Source: CALKHQ01 sp050329975 (lineage in GTDB: Bacteria > Pseudomonadota > Alphaproteobacteria > CALKHQ01). From it: 31,468 nucleotides of DNA. The notes below the pieces were generated by a model that did no database searches, was not told the origin of the DNA, and saw only the letters and a program-made list of their open reading frames with translations. The DNA lies in the NCBI GenBank assembly GCA_050329975.1, contig JBHJOG010000058.1, positions 1-31,468 on the forward strand. Direction: 5' to 3'. Numbering within the stretch: the first letter of the stretch is position 1; the number at the start of each line of letters is the position of its first letter. Positions 1 through 8,101 of the stretch are shown one piece after another. The position numbers were made by a program, and so were the translations under genes.

Positions 1-366
1 ATTCTGTTCGACCAGAAACTGAACGAGGGTGAGACGCTGCCCTTCTTCGGCCATCCCGCCAACACCACCACCCTGCCGGCCTGGCTGGCGGTGCGCTTCG
101 GCTATGCGGTGCTGCCGACGCGCACGGTCCGCATCGACGGCTGCCGGATCCGGATCATCGTCGAGCCGCCGGTGGAGCCGCCCGCCGACGGGACCGACGA
201 GGAACGCATCACCGCAATGACCGCAGAGCTGAACCGGGTGCTCGAGCGCTGGATCAGGGACCGCCCCGGGCACTGGTTCTGGCTGCACAACCGCTGGGGC
301 AAGTGGCGCGGCGAGGCGCTGGAGCGACCGGCTTATAATGGGCCGGGGGCGGTGTCGGCGCGGTAG
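1..366 (+). CDS. LpxL/HtrB-family lipid A acyltransferase, 3' end only
   Basis: The frame is open from base 1 to the TAG at 364-366, so only the last 121 residues of the protein are present; family members are about 300 residues. The visible part contains FFGHPANTTTLPAWLA, which fits the glycine/proline-rich stretch before the substrate pocket in LpxL/LpxM-type enzymes. Near the C-terminus it has HWFWLHNRWGKW, which matches the W-x-W-x-H-x-R-W signature of the family. These inner-membrane enzymes move a fatty acyl chain from acyl-ACP to the lipid A precursor. The HxxxxD catalytic motif would lie upstream and cannot be seen. The end is followed after 20 bases by the DUF1810 gene on the same strand. 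The family call is firm; the exact acyl position (lauroyl, myristoyl or other) cannot be told from this fragment. Confidence 0.8.
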   Translation: MLFDQKLNEGETLPFFGHPANTTTLPAWLAVRFGYAVLPTRTVRIDGCRIRIIVEPPVEPPADGTDEERITAMTAELNRVLERWIRDRPGHWFWLHNRWGKWRGEALERPAYNGPGAVSAR

Positions 367-386
367 CCGCCCGGGAGATCGAGCGG

Positions 387-806
387 ATGGCGGACCCCTA
401 TTGCCTGCAGCGCTTCGTCGACGCCCAGGACCGGGTCTATCCTCAGGTGCTGGCGGAGCTGCGCGCCGGCGTGAAGGCGAGCCACTGGATGTGGTTCGTC
501 TTCCCGCAGATCGTCGGCCTCGGCAGCAGCCCGATGGCGCGGCGCTACGCGATTTCTGGGCGCCAGGAGGCGGCCGCCTATGCCGGCCACGCGGTGCTGG
601 GCCCGCGGCTCCGGGAATGCACCGGCCTGGTCAACGCAGTCGCCGGGCGCAGCGCCCATGACATCTTCGGCAGCCCCGACGACATCAAGTTCCGCTCGTC
701 GATGACCCTGTTCTCGCGCTGCGCCGACGATGCGCAGCCGTTCCTTGACGCGCTGGCGACATATTTCGCCGGCGCGCCCGATCCGCAGACCCTGCAGCGG
801 CTGTGA
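387..806 (+). CDS. DUF1810 family protein
   Basis: This 139-residue protein matches the DUF1810 family over its full length. It has the conserved start LQRFVDAQD, the block SHWMWFVFPQIVGLG, then SPMARRYAI, and a late DxxKFRSSMTLF segment. The family has no settled biochemical role; some members are loosely labelled calpastatin-like, which should not be read as a function. The ATG is preceded by GGGAG about nine bases upstream, which supports this start. No signal peptide or membrane segment is seen, so it is probably cytoplasmic. It lies 20 bases after the LpxL-like gene and ends 21 bases from the convergent clpV stop. I see no clear terminator in that short gap. Confidence 0.85.
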   Translation: MADPYCLQRFVDAQDRVYPQVLAELRAGVKASHWMWFVFPQIVGLGSSPMARRYAISGRQEAAAYAGHAVLGPRLRECTGLVNAVAGRSAHDIFGSPDDIKFRSSMTLFSRCADDAQPFLDALATYFAGAPDPQTLQRL

Positions 807-827
807 GGGCGGTGAGCGGCCCGGAGG

Positions 828-3536
828 TCACGCCACCTCGAAACCGACCGCGCCGCCGTCCTCGGCCTTGAGCTTGATCGACTCGATCTTCCGGCCCTCC
901 GCCATCCGGGCGAGCACGCTCTGGGCGATCTCCGGCAGGATGCTGCCGGTGAGGATGTTGTCGATGGTGCGCGCGCCGGAATCGGTGTCCGTGCAGCGGG
1001 CGCACAGCGCCTGGACCACCGCGTCGTCGTAGGTCATGTACGCGCCGTGGTTCTGCTCCACCCGGCGGACGATCTTGTTCAGCTTGAGCCGGGTGATCCG
1101 GTCCAGCATGTGGTCGTCGATCGGGTAGAACGGCACCACCACCAGGCGGCCGAGCAGCGCCGGCTTGAACCGGCTGTTCAGCTCGCTGCGGATCGCATCC
1201 ACGATCTCTTTCGGCTCGGGGCGCATCGCGCCGCGGCCGCACATCTTCATGATGGTGTCGGTGCCGACATTGGAGGTGAGGATGATCACCGTGTTCTTGA
1301 AGTCGATGCTGCGGCCCTCGGCATCCTCCAGGTCGCCCTTGTCGAACACCTGGAAGAACAGCTCCATCACGTCCGGGTGCGCCTTCTCCACCTCGTCGAG
1401 CAGCACCACGCTGTAGGGCCGGCGGCGCACCGCCTCGGTCAGCACGCCGCCCTCGCCGTAGCCGACATAGCCGCGGGGGGACCCTTTCAGGTTGGAGACC
1501 GTGTGTGCCTCCTGGTACTCCGACATGTTGATCGAGATGATGTTGCGCTCGCCGCCGTAGAGCAGCTCGGTCACCGCCAGCGCGGTCTCCGTCTTGCCGA
1601 CGCCGCTGGTGCCGACCAGCATGAACACGCCGATCGGCTTGCCGGGGTCGTCGAGGCTGGCGCGGGCCGTGCGGATGCGCTGGGCGATGATCTCCAGCGC
1701 ATGGTCCTGGCCGATCACCCGCTCCGCCAGCCGGTCCTTCAGCTCCAGCACGGCCTGGATCTCGTCCTTGACCATGCTGCCGAGCGGGATGCCGGTCCAA
1801 CCGGCGAGCACTTCCGCCACGGTCTGGTCGGTCACCACCGGGTAGACCAGCGGCAACTCGCCCTGCAGCGCGCGCAGTTCGGCGGTGAGCGCCGCTAGCG
1901 CCTCGCGCGTCGGCGCTTCGGCCGGCATCTTCGCCGCCTGCTGCAGCTCGCCGTCCGGAGCCGGCTCGCCGTTCGGTTGAGGCGCGGCGGCCGGCGCCGC
2001 CTCGCCGGGGGCCCCCTCCAACGCCAGCCGCATCGCGTCGATGCGCTTGACCAGTGCCGCCTCCTGGCCCCAGCGCTCCTTGAGCACGGCCAGTTCCTGC
2101 TCCAGTTCGGCCTTCTCGTCGGCGAGGTCGGCCAACGCGGCGGTATGGTCGGAGCCGGTGCGCACCTCGCGCTCCAGCGCCCGGGTCTCGGCGGCGATGT
2201 TCTCGAGCGAGCGCTGGATATCCTCGATCGGCGCGGGGGTCGAGTTCTGCGAGATCTTCACCCGTGCACAGGCTGTATCCAGGAGGCTCACCGCCTTGTC
2301 GGGCAGCTGGCGGCCGGCAAGATAGCGGTTGGACAGGCGAACGGCGGCACGGACCGCGTCGTCGATCACCCGCACCTTGTGGTGGGTTTCCATGGTGTTG
2401 GCGATGCCGCGGATCATCGGGATCGCCTTGGCCTCGTCGGGCTCCTCGACCTTGACCACCTGGAAGCGGCGGGTCAGCGCCGGGTCCTTCTCGAAATACT
2501 TCTTGTACTCCGACCAGGTGGTCGCCGCGATGGTGCGGAGTTCGCCGCGGGCGAGCGCCGGCTTCAGCAGGTTGGCCGCGTCGCCCTGGCCGGCCGCGCC
2601 GCCGGCGCCGATCAGCGTATGCGCCTCGTCGATGAACATGATGATCGGCGTCTTCGAGGCCTTCACCTCGTCGATCACGGCGCGCAACCGGCGCTCGAAC
2701 TCGCCCTTGACGCTGGCGCCGGCCTGGAGCAGGCCGAGGTCGAGGCTGAGCAGGGTGACCCCGTGCAGGATCGGCGGCACGTCGTCGTTGGCGATGCGGA
2801 CCGCCAACCCTTCGACCACCGCCGTCTTGCCGACGCCGGCCTCGCCGGTGAGGATCGGGTTGTTCTGCCGGCGGCGGGACAGGATGTCGACCATCTGCCG
2901 GATCTCGGCGTCGCGCCCGAGCACGGGATCGATCTTCCCTTCCCGCGCCCGCTGGGTGAGGTCGTTGGTGTATTTGCCGAGCTCGCCCTGGCCGGCGGGA
3001 CCGGCCGGCGCACCGCCGGGCTGGGCGCCCTCGGACGGGCCGGCCTGGGCGCCGCCCGCCGCCTCGGCCGAGCCCTGGGTGATGGTGTCCAGCTGGTCCT
3101 TCAGCTGCTCCGGGTTGATCGCGCCGAAGGCGTGGGAGGTGCGCTCCAGCAGCATGTTGAACTCGGTGTCGCGCAGCGCGGCGATCAGGATGTGGGCGCT
3201 CCTGATCTGGTTCGCCTCGAAGTCGACCGAAGCCACCATCCAGCTCTCCTCCAGCAGGCGCTGGATGCGCGGCGAGAACACCGGGGTCCGGGTGTTGCCG
3301 GTCTTGAACTTGTCCATCGCCGCGTCGAGGTCCTTGCGGACCCGGTCCTGGTTCTGGTCGTAGTGGCCGAGGATCTGGTGCAAGTCGGTGTTGTTGCCCT
3401 CGAGCAGCTTGGCGAAGAAATGCTCCAGGTCGACCTCGTAGTGGGAGCGCGACAGGCACAACCCGCCCGCACTCTCCAGCGCGTTGTAGCAGACCGGGTT
3501 GAGACGCTTGATCAGCGTGCGCAGGGGAGCAGCCAT
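828..3536 (-). CDS. tssH: Type VI secretion ATPase ClpV/TssH
   Basis: A 902-residue AAA+ ClpB-type unfoldase of the ClpV class, which takes apart contracted VipA/VipB (TssB/TssC) sheaths so they can be reused. The order is: Clp N-domain (about 1-150), a Gly/Ala/Pro linker (155-185), AAA-1 with Walker A GEAGVGKT (231-238) and Walker B IMFIDEAH (299-306), a short coiled-coil middle domain (about 440-505), an Ala/Pro-rich insert (508-545), and AAA-2 with Walker A GTSGVGKT (642-649), Walker B VVLLDEVE (710-717) and TSNVG (754-758). The block ANLLKPALARGELRTIAATT is typical of ClpV rather than ClpB. The start at 3536 is chosen because MAAPLRTLIKRLNP is a ClpV N-terminus and GAGG lies just upstream; an open frame continues 36 codons further but looks non-coding. 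No other tss gene is in the window. The 165 bases upstream hold no promoter I trust. Confidence 0.9.
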   Translation of the reverse strand: MAAPLRTLIKRLNPVCYNALESAGGLCLSRSHYEVDLEHFFAKLLEGNNTDLHQILGHYDQNQDRVRKDLDAAMDKFKTGNTRTPVFSPRIQRLLEESWMVASVDFEANQIRSAHILIAALRDTEFNMLLERTSHAFGAINPEQLKDQLDTITQGSAEAAGGAQAGPSEGAQPGGAPAGPAGQGELGKYTNDLTQRAREGKIDPVLGRDAEIRQMVDILSRRRQNNPILTGEAGVGKTAVVEGLAVRIANDDVPPILHGVTLLSLDLGLLQAGASVKGEFERRLRAVIDEVKASKTPIIMFIDEAHTLIGAGGAAGQGDAANLLKPALARGELRTIAATTWSEYKKYFEKDPALTRRFQVVKVEEPDEAKAIPMIRGIANTMETHHKVRVIDDAVRAAVRLSNRYLAGRQLPDKAVSLLDTACARVKISQNSTPAPIEDIQRSLENIAAETRALEREVRTGSDHTAALADLADEKAELEQELAVLKERWGQEAALVKRIDAMRLALEGAPGEAAPAAAPQPNGEPAPDGELQQAAKMPAEAPTREALAALTAELRALQGELPLVYPVVTDQTVAEVLAGWTGIPLGSMVKDEIQAVLELKDRLAERVIGQDHALEIIAQRIRTARASLDDPGKPIGVFMLVGTSGVGKTETALAVTELLYGGERNIISINMSEYQEAHTVSNLKGSPRGYVGYGEGGVLTEAVRRRPYSVVLLDEVEKAHPDVMELFFQVFDKGDLEDAEGRSIDFKNTVIILTSNVGTDTIMKMCGRGAMRPEPKEIVDAIRSELNSRFKPALLGRLVVVPFYPIDDHMLDRITRLKLNKIVRRVEQNHGAYMTYDDAVVQALCARCTDTDSGARTIDNILTGSILPEIAQSVLARMAEGRKIESIKLKAEDGGAVGFEVA

Positions 3537-3701
3537 GGGTTTGGACCTCGACCGGGGGATGGGGGCGGATGATGGAATCAGGTTACTGGATGGACAGGGC
3601 CGGCGTCGAATTTTTCCGCGAGGCACCCGCCGCCACAGGTGCATTGGGGCGCCAGCGACGCGGTAGAGCTGACGCAGGTCCTGGACGGGCTCTTTTAGCG
3701 G

Positions 3702-4601
3702 CTACGCGGTGTCGCCGCAGTGGCGGTGCTCGAACTGGACCGTGATGTGGCTGACGCCGAACAGGCTGGCGGCGGCGTCGCTGATCCGGGAGCGGATCTG
3801 GTCGATGTCGGCCTGGGGCGCGACGACCGCGTGCAGGGTCATCATCGCCCGGTCGCTGCTCAGCGACCAGACATGGACGTGGTGGATGTCGTGGACGTCG
3901 CTGACCGCCGCCGCCAGCTGGCGCCGCACCTCGGCCGGATCCACCGAGTCCGGCGTCCCCTCCATCAGGATGTGGACCGACCGGCGCACAATTGCGATGG
4001 CAGAGCGCACGATCAGCAGGACCACAAGCAGCGACAGGATCGGGTCGGCCTGGGTCCAGCCGGTGGTCATGATGATAAGGGCCGCCGCGATCGCCCCGAT
4101 CGAGCCCAGCAGGTCCCCCATCACATGCAGGGCCGCGCCCTGCATGTTCAGGTTGTGCCGGTCGCCGCCGTGCAGCAGGCGGAACACGACGACATTGACC
4201 AGGAGGCCCAACGTCGCCACCACCAGCATCGGGGTCGACAGGATCTCGACCGGTGCGCTGAAGCGGCCGATCGCCTCGAAGCCGATCCAGACCGCGAGCG
4301 CCAGCAGGGCCAGCCCGTTGATCAGCGCCGCCAGCACCTGGAGCCGGTGGTAGCCGAAGCTGTGACGGGCGTTGCCCTGCCTGGCCGACATCCGGAACGC
4401 CGCCCAGCTCAGACCCAGCGCGGCGAAGTCGCTGAACATGTGGCCGGCGTCCGCGATCAGCGCCAGCGAGCCGACAAGCCAGCCGCCGATGGCCTCGACC
4501 ACCATGAAGCCGCCGGTGAGCGCCATGCCGAGCAGCAGCCGGCGCTCGCTGTCGGCGTAGCTGTGCGGACCCTGGTGGTGGGTGTGGCTGTGGGCGCGCA
4601 T
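3702..4601 (-). CDS. Cation diffusion facilitator transporter (CzcD/ZitB type)
   Basis: A 299-residue inner-membrane divalent-metal/proton antiporter, probably exporting zinc or a similar ion. The His-rich N-terminus (HSHTHH) is followed by about six membrane segments. The transport site is complete: H54 and D58 in DAGHMFSD, and H159 and D163 in HVMGD. The loop motif HSFGYHRL (80-87), typical of CzcD/ZitB relatives, is present. The C-terminal cytoplasmic domain (from about 215) includes DVHDIHHVHVWSLSSD, the usual metal-sensing dimer fold, and ends with EHRHCG. The H/D pairing, rather than D/D, favours Zn or Co over Fe or Mn. The start lies 16 bases after the stop of the CBS-domain gene, so the two are probably co-transcribed. 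The exact metal is inferred. Confidence 0.9.
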   Translation of the reverse strand: MRAHSHTHHQGPHSYADSERRLLLGMALTGGFMVVEAIGGWLVGSLALIADAGHMFSDFAALGLSWAAFRMSARQGNARHSFGYHRLQVLAALINGLALLALAVWIGFEAIGRFSAPVEILSTPMLVVATLGLLVNVVVFRLLHGGDRHNLNMQGAALHVMGDLLGSIGAIAAALIIMTTGWTQADPILSLLVVLLIVRSAIAIVRRSVHILMEGTPDSVDPAEVRRQLAAAVSDVHDIHHVHVWSLSSDRAMMTLHAVVAPQADIDQIRSRISDAAASLFGVSHITVQFEHRHCGDTA

Positions 4602-4617
4602 GCCGGTCGTCCGTAGC

Positions 4618-5991
4618 TCAGGTGTCCATCGAGCGGCGGAGGTGGTTGATCAGGTCGATCTTCGTGATCAGGCCGCAGAAGGTGTCGCCGTCCTGGATCA
4701 CCGCTACCTCGCCATCGCGAAACACCGGCAGCAGTGCGTCGATCGGCGCCGACGGCGGCAGCGTCTTCAGCCGGCTCGACATCGCGGTGTCGACCATGGC
4801 CTTGAACGCGGCGCGGTTGCCGTAGGCCGCAGCCAGGATGTCGCTCTCGTCGAGGATACCGACCAGCCGCCCGCCGGACAGCACCGGCACCTGGGAAACG
4901 TCGGCTCGCCGCATCCGGCTGTAGGCGGTCAGCAGGCTGTCGCTCGGGTCGACCGACACGATGCCGTCGTCGCTGGCCGGGCGCGCGATGATGTCGCGCA
5001 GGTCCCCGTGCCGCTCGCGCACAAGGAAGCCCTGGTCGGCCATCCAGTAGTCGTTGAACATCTTGTTCAGGTACTTGTTGCCGCTGTCGCAGACGAAGGT
5101 GACCACCCGCTTGGCCACGTGCTGCTCGCGGCAATAATGCAGCGCAGCGGCGATCAGGGTGCCGGAGGAAGAGCCGGCGAGGACGCCCTCGTCGCGCAGC
5201 AGGATGCGGGCGGTGTCCAGCGCCTCGCCGTCGCCGATCGTGATGCCCCGCCTGGCCAGGGACAGGTCGCAGTTGGGCGGCACGAAATCCTCGCCGATGC
5301 CTTCGACCACCCAGCTGCCGACAGGCTCGGTCGCCCGTCCGGTGTTGATCATGTCGGCGATGATCGAGCCGCGCGGGTCGGCGACGATCATCTCCGTTTC
5401 GGGCGCGACCTTGGCGAAGAACCGGCCGAGGCCGGTCAGGGTGCCGCCTGAGCCGACCCCGCAGACCACCGCGTCGACCTGGTGGTCCATCTGCTCCCAG
5501 ATCTCCGGGCCGGTGGTCGTCTCGTGGGCGAGCGGGTTGGCCGGATTGGCGAACTGGTTGATCCAGTAGGAGCCGGGCGTTTCCCGGGCCAACCGCTCGG
5601 CCATGTCCTGATAGTAGGCGGGATGGCCGCGCTCTACGTCCGAGCGGGTACTGATCACCTGCGCTCCCAGCGCCTTCAGGTGGAACACCTTCTCCTGCGC
5701 CATCTTGTCAGGCATGACGATCGTCAGCCGGTAGCCCTTCTGGGCGGCGACCAGCGCCAGCCCGAGACCGGTGTTGCCGGCTGTGGCCTCGATCAGCATA
5801 TCCCCCGGTTTGATCCGGCCCTCGTTCTCCGCGACCTCGATCATCGTCAGCGCGATGCGGTCCTTGATCGAGCCGCCGGGGTTCTGGTTCTCCAGCTTGA
5901 CGAAAAGTCGGCATGGACCGGTGTCGGACCGGGTCAGTTCGAGCATCGGCGTGTTGCCGATCAGCTCCAGGATCGAGGGCGGGACTGGCAT
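4618..5991 (-). CDS. cbs: Cystathionine beta-synthase-like PLP enzyme with CBS domain pair
   Basis: A 457-residue fold-type II PLP enzyme. The catalytic part (1 to about 325) has the lysine motif GGSIKDR (K43 would hold PLP), the substrate loop EATAGNTG, and the phosphate loop GVGSGGTLTG. A C-terminal Bateman module follows (two CBS motifs, about 340-457), a regulatory unit that binds adenosyl ligands in many proteins. The bridge CDSGNKYLNKMFNDYWM resembles the end of the catalytic core in cystathionine beta-synthases, so I favour homocysteine + serine to cystathionine over plain O-acetylserine sulfhydrylase. There is no N-terminal haem domain. The start is backed by GGAGGG about nine bases upstream. 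No cystathionine gamma-lyase is adjacent; neighbours are coq9 upstream and the CDF exporter 16 bases downstream. A cysteine synthase role remains possible. Confidence 0.8.
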   Translation of the reverse strand: MPVPPSILELIGNTPMLELTRSDTGPCRLFVKLENQNPGGSIKDRIALTMIEVAENEGRIKPGDMLIEATAGNTGLGLALVAAQKGYRLTIVMPDKMAQEKVFHLKALGAQVISTRSDVERGHPAYYQDMAERLARETPGSYWINQFANPANPLAHETTTGPEIWEQMDHQVDAVVCGVGSGGTLTGLGRFFAKVAPETEMIVADPRGSIIADMINTGRATEPVGSWVVEGIGEDFVPPNCDLSLARRGITIGDGEALDTARILLRDEGVLAGSSSGTLIAAALHYCREQHVAKRVVTFVCDSGNKYLNKMFNDYWMADQGFLVRERHGDLRDIIARPASDDGIVSVDPSDSLLTAYSRMRRADVSQVPVLSGGRLVGILDESDILAAAYGNRAAFKAMVDTAMSSRLKTLPPSAPIDALLPVFRDGEVAVIQDGDTFCGLITKIDLINHLRRSMDT

Positions 5992-6009
5992 GACTGGGCG
6001 ACCCTCCGG

Positions 6010-6675
6010 TCAGCGGCGGCTCTGGAACCCGACGGCGCCGCGTCGGAAGGCGCGGGCCGCGCGGACCGGGTTGGGGACGACGGCGAAGGCCTTCTGCAAC
6101 CGGCTGCGCAGCTTGGGAATCTGCATCACGTTGTCGATGCGGCGGTCGAGAAATTCCCAGGTCTCGCTGTGGTCCTCGGAATCGTCGTCGAGCCAGTGCA
6201 GCATCGTACTGGTGTAGACCCAGCCGAGCAGGGCGCGCTTGGTGTAGAAACTGAAGTCCGTGGCCGTGTCGCCCGCCACCCGCCAGATGGCGTCGATGGT
6301 GTTGTAGAGACTGCGCATGGCGACGACGGCGTGCTGCGGCATGGTGGTGATGGCGACGGCGCGCCGCACCGCCTCCCGATCGTTGACGTGCTGCTCGAGC
6401 CGGATCCGGATTCCGGCGGCGATGCGGTCGCGGATGCGCATGGCCGGGAGGTCTCGTTCGGAGAGCGCGATCAGCATCCGGCGGTCGGCGAGGTCGGCAT
6501 AATGCGCCACCATGTCGATCGCCCCGCCCGGAAACAGCGTGCGCACGTCCACGCCTTCAAGGCCGGCCGTGCGAGCGGCCCCGCGGGCGCAAGCCTCGGT
6601 CCAGCCGTCGAAGGGAACATTGGGCAGCATCGCCGTGATCACGGCGTCCCGCTCGCGGCGCAGCTGGTCGTGCAT
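6010..6675 (-). CDS. coq9: COQ9 family ubiquinone biosynthesis protein
   Basis: A 221-residue COQ9-family protein, a lipid-binding TetR-like fold that helps the ubiquinone ring-hydroxylation step (with COQ7/UbiF-type enzymes). Family marks are VPFDGWTEACARGAARTAG near the start, the ALSERDLPAMRIRDRI helix, and the C-terminal block LLGWVYTSTMLHWLDDDS before WEFLDRRIDNVMQI. The frame stays open far upstream through the GST gene, but the start at 6675 is right: GGAGG lies five bases before this ATG and MHDQLRRERDAVI fits the family. It lies 53 bases after peptide deformylase and 18 bases before the CBS-type gene. No signal or membrane segment is seen; a peripheral inner-membrane location is inferred. 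Confidence 0.88.
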   Translation of the reverse strand: MHDQLRRERDAVITAMLPNVPFDGWTEACARGAARTAGLEGVDVRTLFPGGAIDMVAHYADLADRRMLIALSERDLPAMRIRDRIAAGIRIRLEQHVNDREAVRRAVAITTMPQHAVVAMRSLYNTIDAIWRVAGDTATDFSFYTKRALLGWVYTSTMLHWLDDDSEDHSETWEFLDRRIDNVMQIPKLRSRLQKAFAVVPNPVRAARAFRRGAVGFQSRR

Positions 6676-6728
6676 CGCATCCTCCGTTGGACGCCGGCGG
6701 CACCCGCCGCGCCCCTGGTCGCCGGGCG

Positions 6729-7280
6729 TCACTCCGCCGCCGCGGTCTCCTCGGCGTCGCCACGCCGGAGCGTCGCCTTCTGCATTTCCTCGATGAAGCC
6801 GAGCTGGCTGAGATCGGTCATCCGCATCGGGTAGAGCATGCCATCGAGGTGGTCGCACTCGTGCTGGACCACCCTGGCGTGGAAGCCCTCGGCGATGCGG
6901 TCGATCGGCGCACCGTCGGGCGCGACCGCCCGGTAGCGGACCCGGGTATGGCGGGGAACAAGTCCGACCATGCCGGGGACCGACAGGCAGCCCTCCCAGC
7001 CCAGCTCCTTCTCGTCGCTCAGCGGCTCGACCACGGGATTGACCAGCACCGTCAGCGGCTGGACATTCTGCGCGTCGCGGCCGCGGGGCACGTGGAAGAT
7101 GACGACCCGCAGCGGGACGTGCACCTGTGGTGCGGCCAGCCCGGCGCCGTCGGCATCCTCCATGGTCTCGACCATGTCCGCGATCAGCTGCCGGATCTCG
7201 GGCGCCGTCGGGTCGGCGACGGGTTGGGCCGGCGCGCGCAGGATCGGATGGCCCATACGGGCGATTTTCAAGATGGCCAT
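6729..7280 (-). CDS. def: Peptide deformylase
   Basis: A 183-residue metal hydrolase that removes the N-formyl group from nascent proteins. All three family motifs are intact: GAGLAAPQ (45-52), EGCLS with metal ligand C98, and QHECDH with H140, E141 and H144. The length and short C-terminal helix fit the Gram-negative type. It is not next to a methionyl-tRNA formyltransferase gene (fmt), so it may be a second or stand-alone copy; many alphaproteobacteria carry more than one def. The start ATG at 7280 has only a weak ribosome site, but MAILKIARMGHPILR is the usual N-terminus. It lies between the FzlA-like gene (93 bases upstream) and coq9. Confidence 0.95.
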   Translation of the reverse strand: MAILKIARMGHPILRAPAQPVADPTAPEIRQLIADMVETMEDADGAGLAAPQVHVPLRVVIFHVPRGRDAQNVQPLTVLVNPVVEPLSDEKELGWEGCLSVPGMVGLVPRHTRVRYRAVAPDGAPIDRIAEGFHARVVQHECDHLDGMLYPMRMTDLSQLGFIEEMQKATLRRGDAEETAAAE

Positions 7281-7373
7281 GGGTCCAATATGTGTGCCCT
7301 TGGCGCCGGCGTAAAGCGGCGCGTCGACCCGGCCGCGGCTGATTGCGAACTTGTCGCCACAGGGCTGCTGCGG

Positions 7374-8039
7374 TCAGAAATCCAGGTCGGCGTAATGCTT
7401 CGGCGGGCGGGCGCCGGGGAGGTGGTCGGCCAGCAGCGGCCGGAAGCTGGGGCGCGACTTCACCCGCGCATACCATTCCCGGGTCTCCGGATGGTCGTTC
7501 CAGGCCACGTCGCCGAGATAGTCGATGCAGCTCAGCTGGGCGGCGGCGACAATGTCGGCCATCGACATGGTGTCGCCGGCGAGCCATTTCCGCCGGTCGG
7601 TCAGGTAGCCGATATAGTCGAGGTGGTAGTGCAGGTTGGCGTGTCCGGCGCGGATCGCCGTCGAATCCGGCTGGCCGCGGCTGTAGAAGCGCTTGACGAT
7701 CTTCTCGGTGACCAGATTCTCGCTGACCTCGCGGGCGAACTTGGCGCCGAACCAGTCGACCAGCCGCCTGATCTCGGCGCGCTGCACCGGATCGCCACCG
7801 TAGAGCGTCGGCTCCGGATAGACCTCGTCGAGATATTCGTAGATCGCATAGGCGCCGACCACTGTGCGGTCGCCGTCCTGCAGCACCGGAACCTCGCCGG
7901 CGGGGTTGATCGCCAGAAAGGACGCGCGCCGGTCCCAGACGTTCTCGATCGCCAGGTCGAAGTCGAGGGCCTTCTCCGCCAGCACGATCCGGACCGACCG
8001 GCACGGCGGCGACAGCCACATGTGAATCAGGGTGCGCAT
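7374..8039 (-). CDS. fzlA: GST-fold protein, probable FtsZ-associated FzlA
   Basis: A 221-residue protein with a thioredoxin-like N-domain (WLSPPCRSVRIVL, then NPAGEVPVL) and an all-alpha GST C-domain (LAGDTMSMADIVAAAQLS). General GSTs share this, but several features point to FzlA, the alphaproteobacterial GST-like protein that binds and curves FtsZ filaments: E-NVWDRR with a tryptophan (W35) at the place of the FtsZ-binding Trp of Caulobacter FzlA, the DYLGDVAWNDH stretch, and above all the ending PPKHYADLDF, which fits the conserved C-terminal tail needed for FzlA function. The alignment is from memory, not a search. It sits between the exonuclease gene and def on the same strand. The start has no strong ribosome site. 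An ordinary glutathione transferase is the alternative. Confidence 0.72.
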   Translation of the reverse strand: MRTLIHMWLSPPCRSVRIVLAEKALDFDLAIENVWDRRASFLAINPAGEVPVLQDGDRTVVGAYAIYEYLDEVYPEPTLYGGDPVQRAEIRRLVDWFGAKFAREVSENLVTEKIVKRFYSRGQPDSTAIRAGHANLHYHLDYIGYLTDRRKWLAGDTMSMADIVAAAQLSCIDYLGDVAWNDHPETREWYARVKSRPSFRPLLADHLPGARPPKHYADLDF

Positions 8040-8101
8040 CGGCGGCGCAGTCTAGAGATTTCCGCCCCCGTGGCTAGTATCCGATCGGGAGCGCCGGCAG
8101 G

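Noticed and set aside
334..339. A perfect TATAAT 48 bases before the DUF1810 start.
   Set aside because: It lies in the end of the LpxL-like coding region and no acceptable -35 is found 16-18 bases upstream. Left open as a weak possibility only.
3641..3654. A sigma-54-like promoter (GG and GC elements) upstream of clpV on the minus strand.
   Set aside because: The GG to GC distance is nine bases where ten are required, and the -24 element (TGGCGC) is imperfect.
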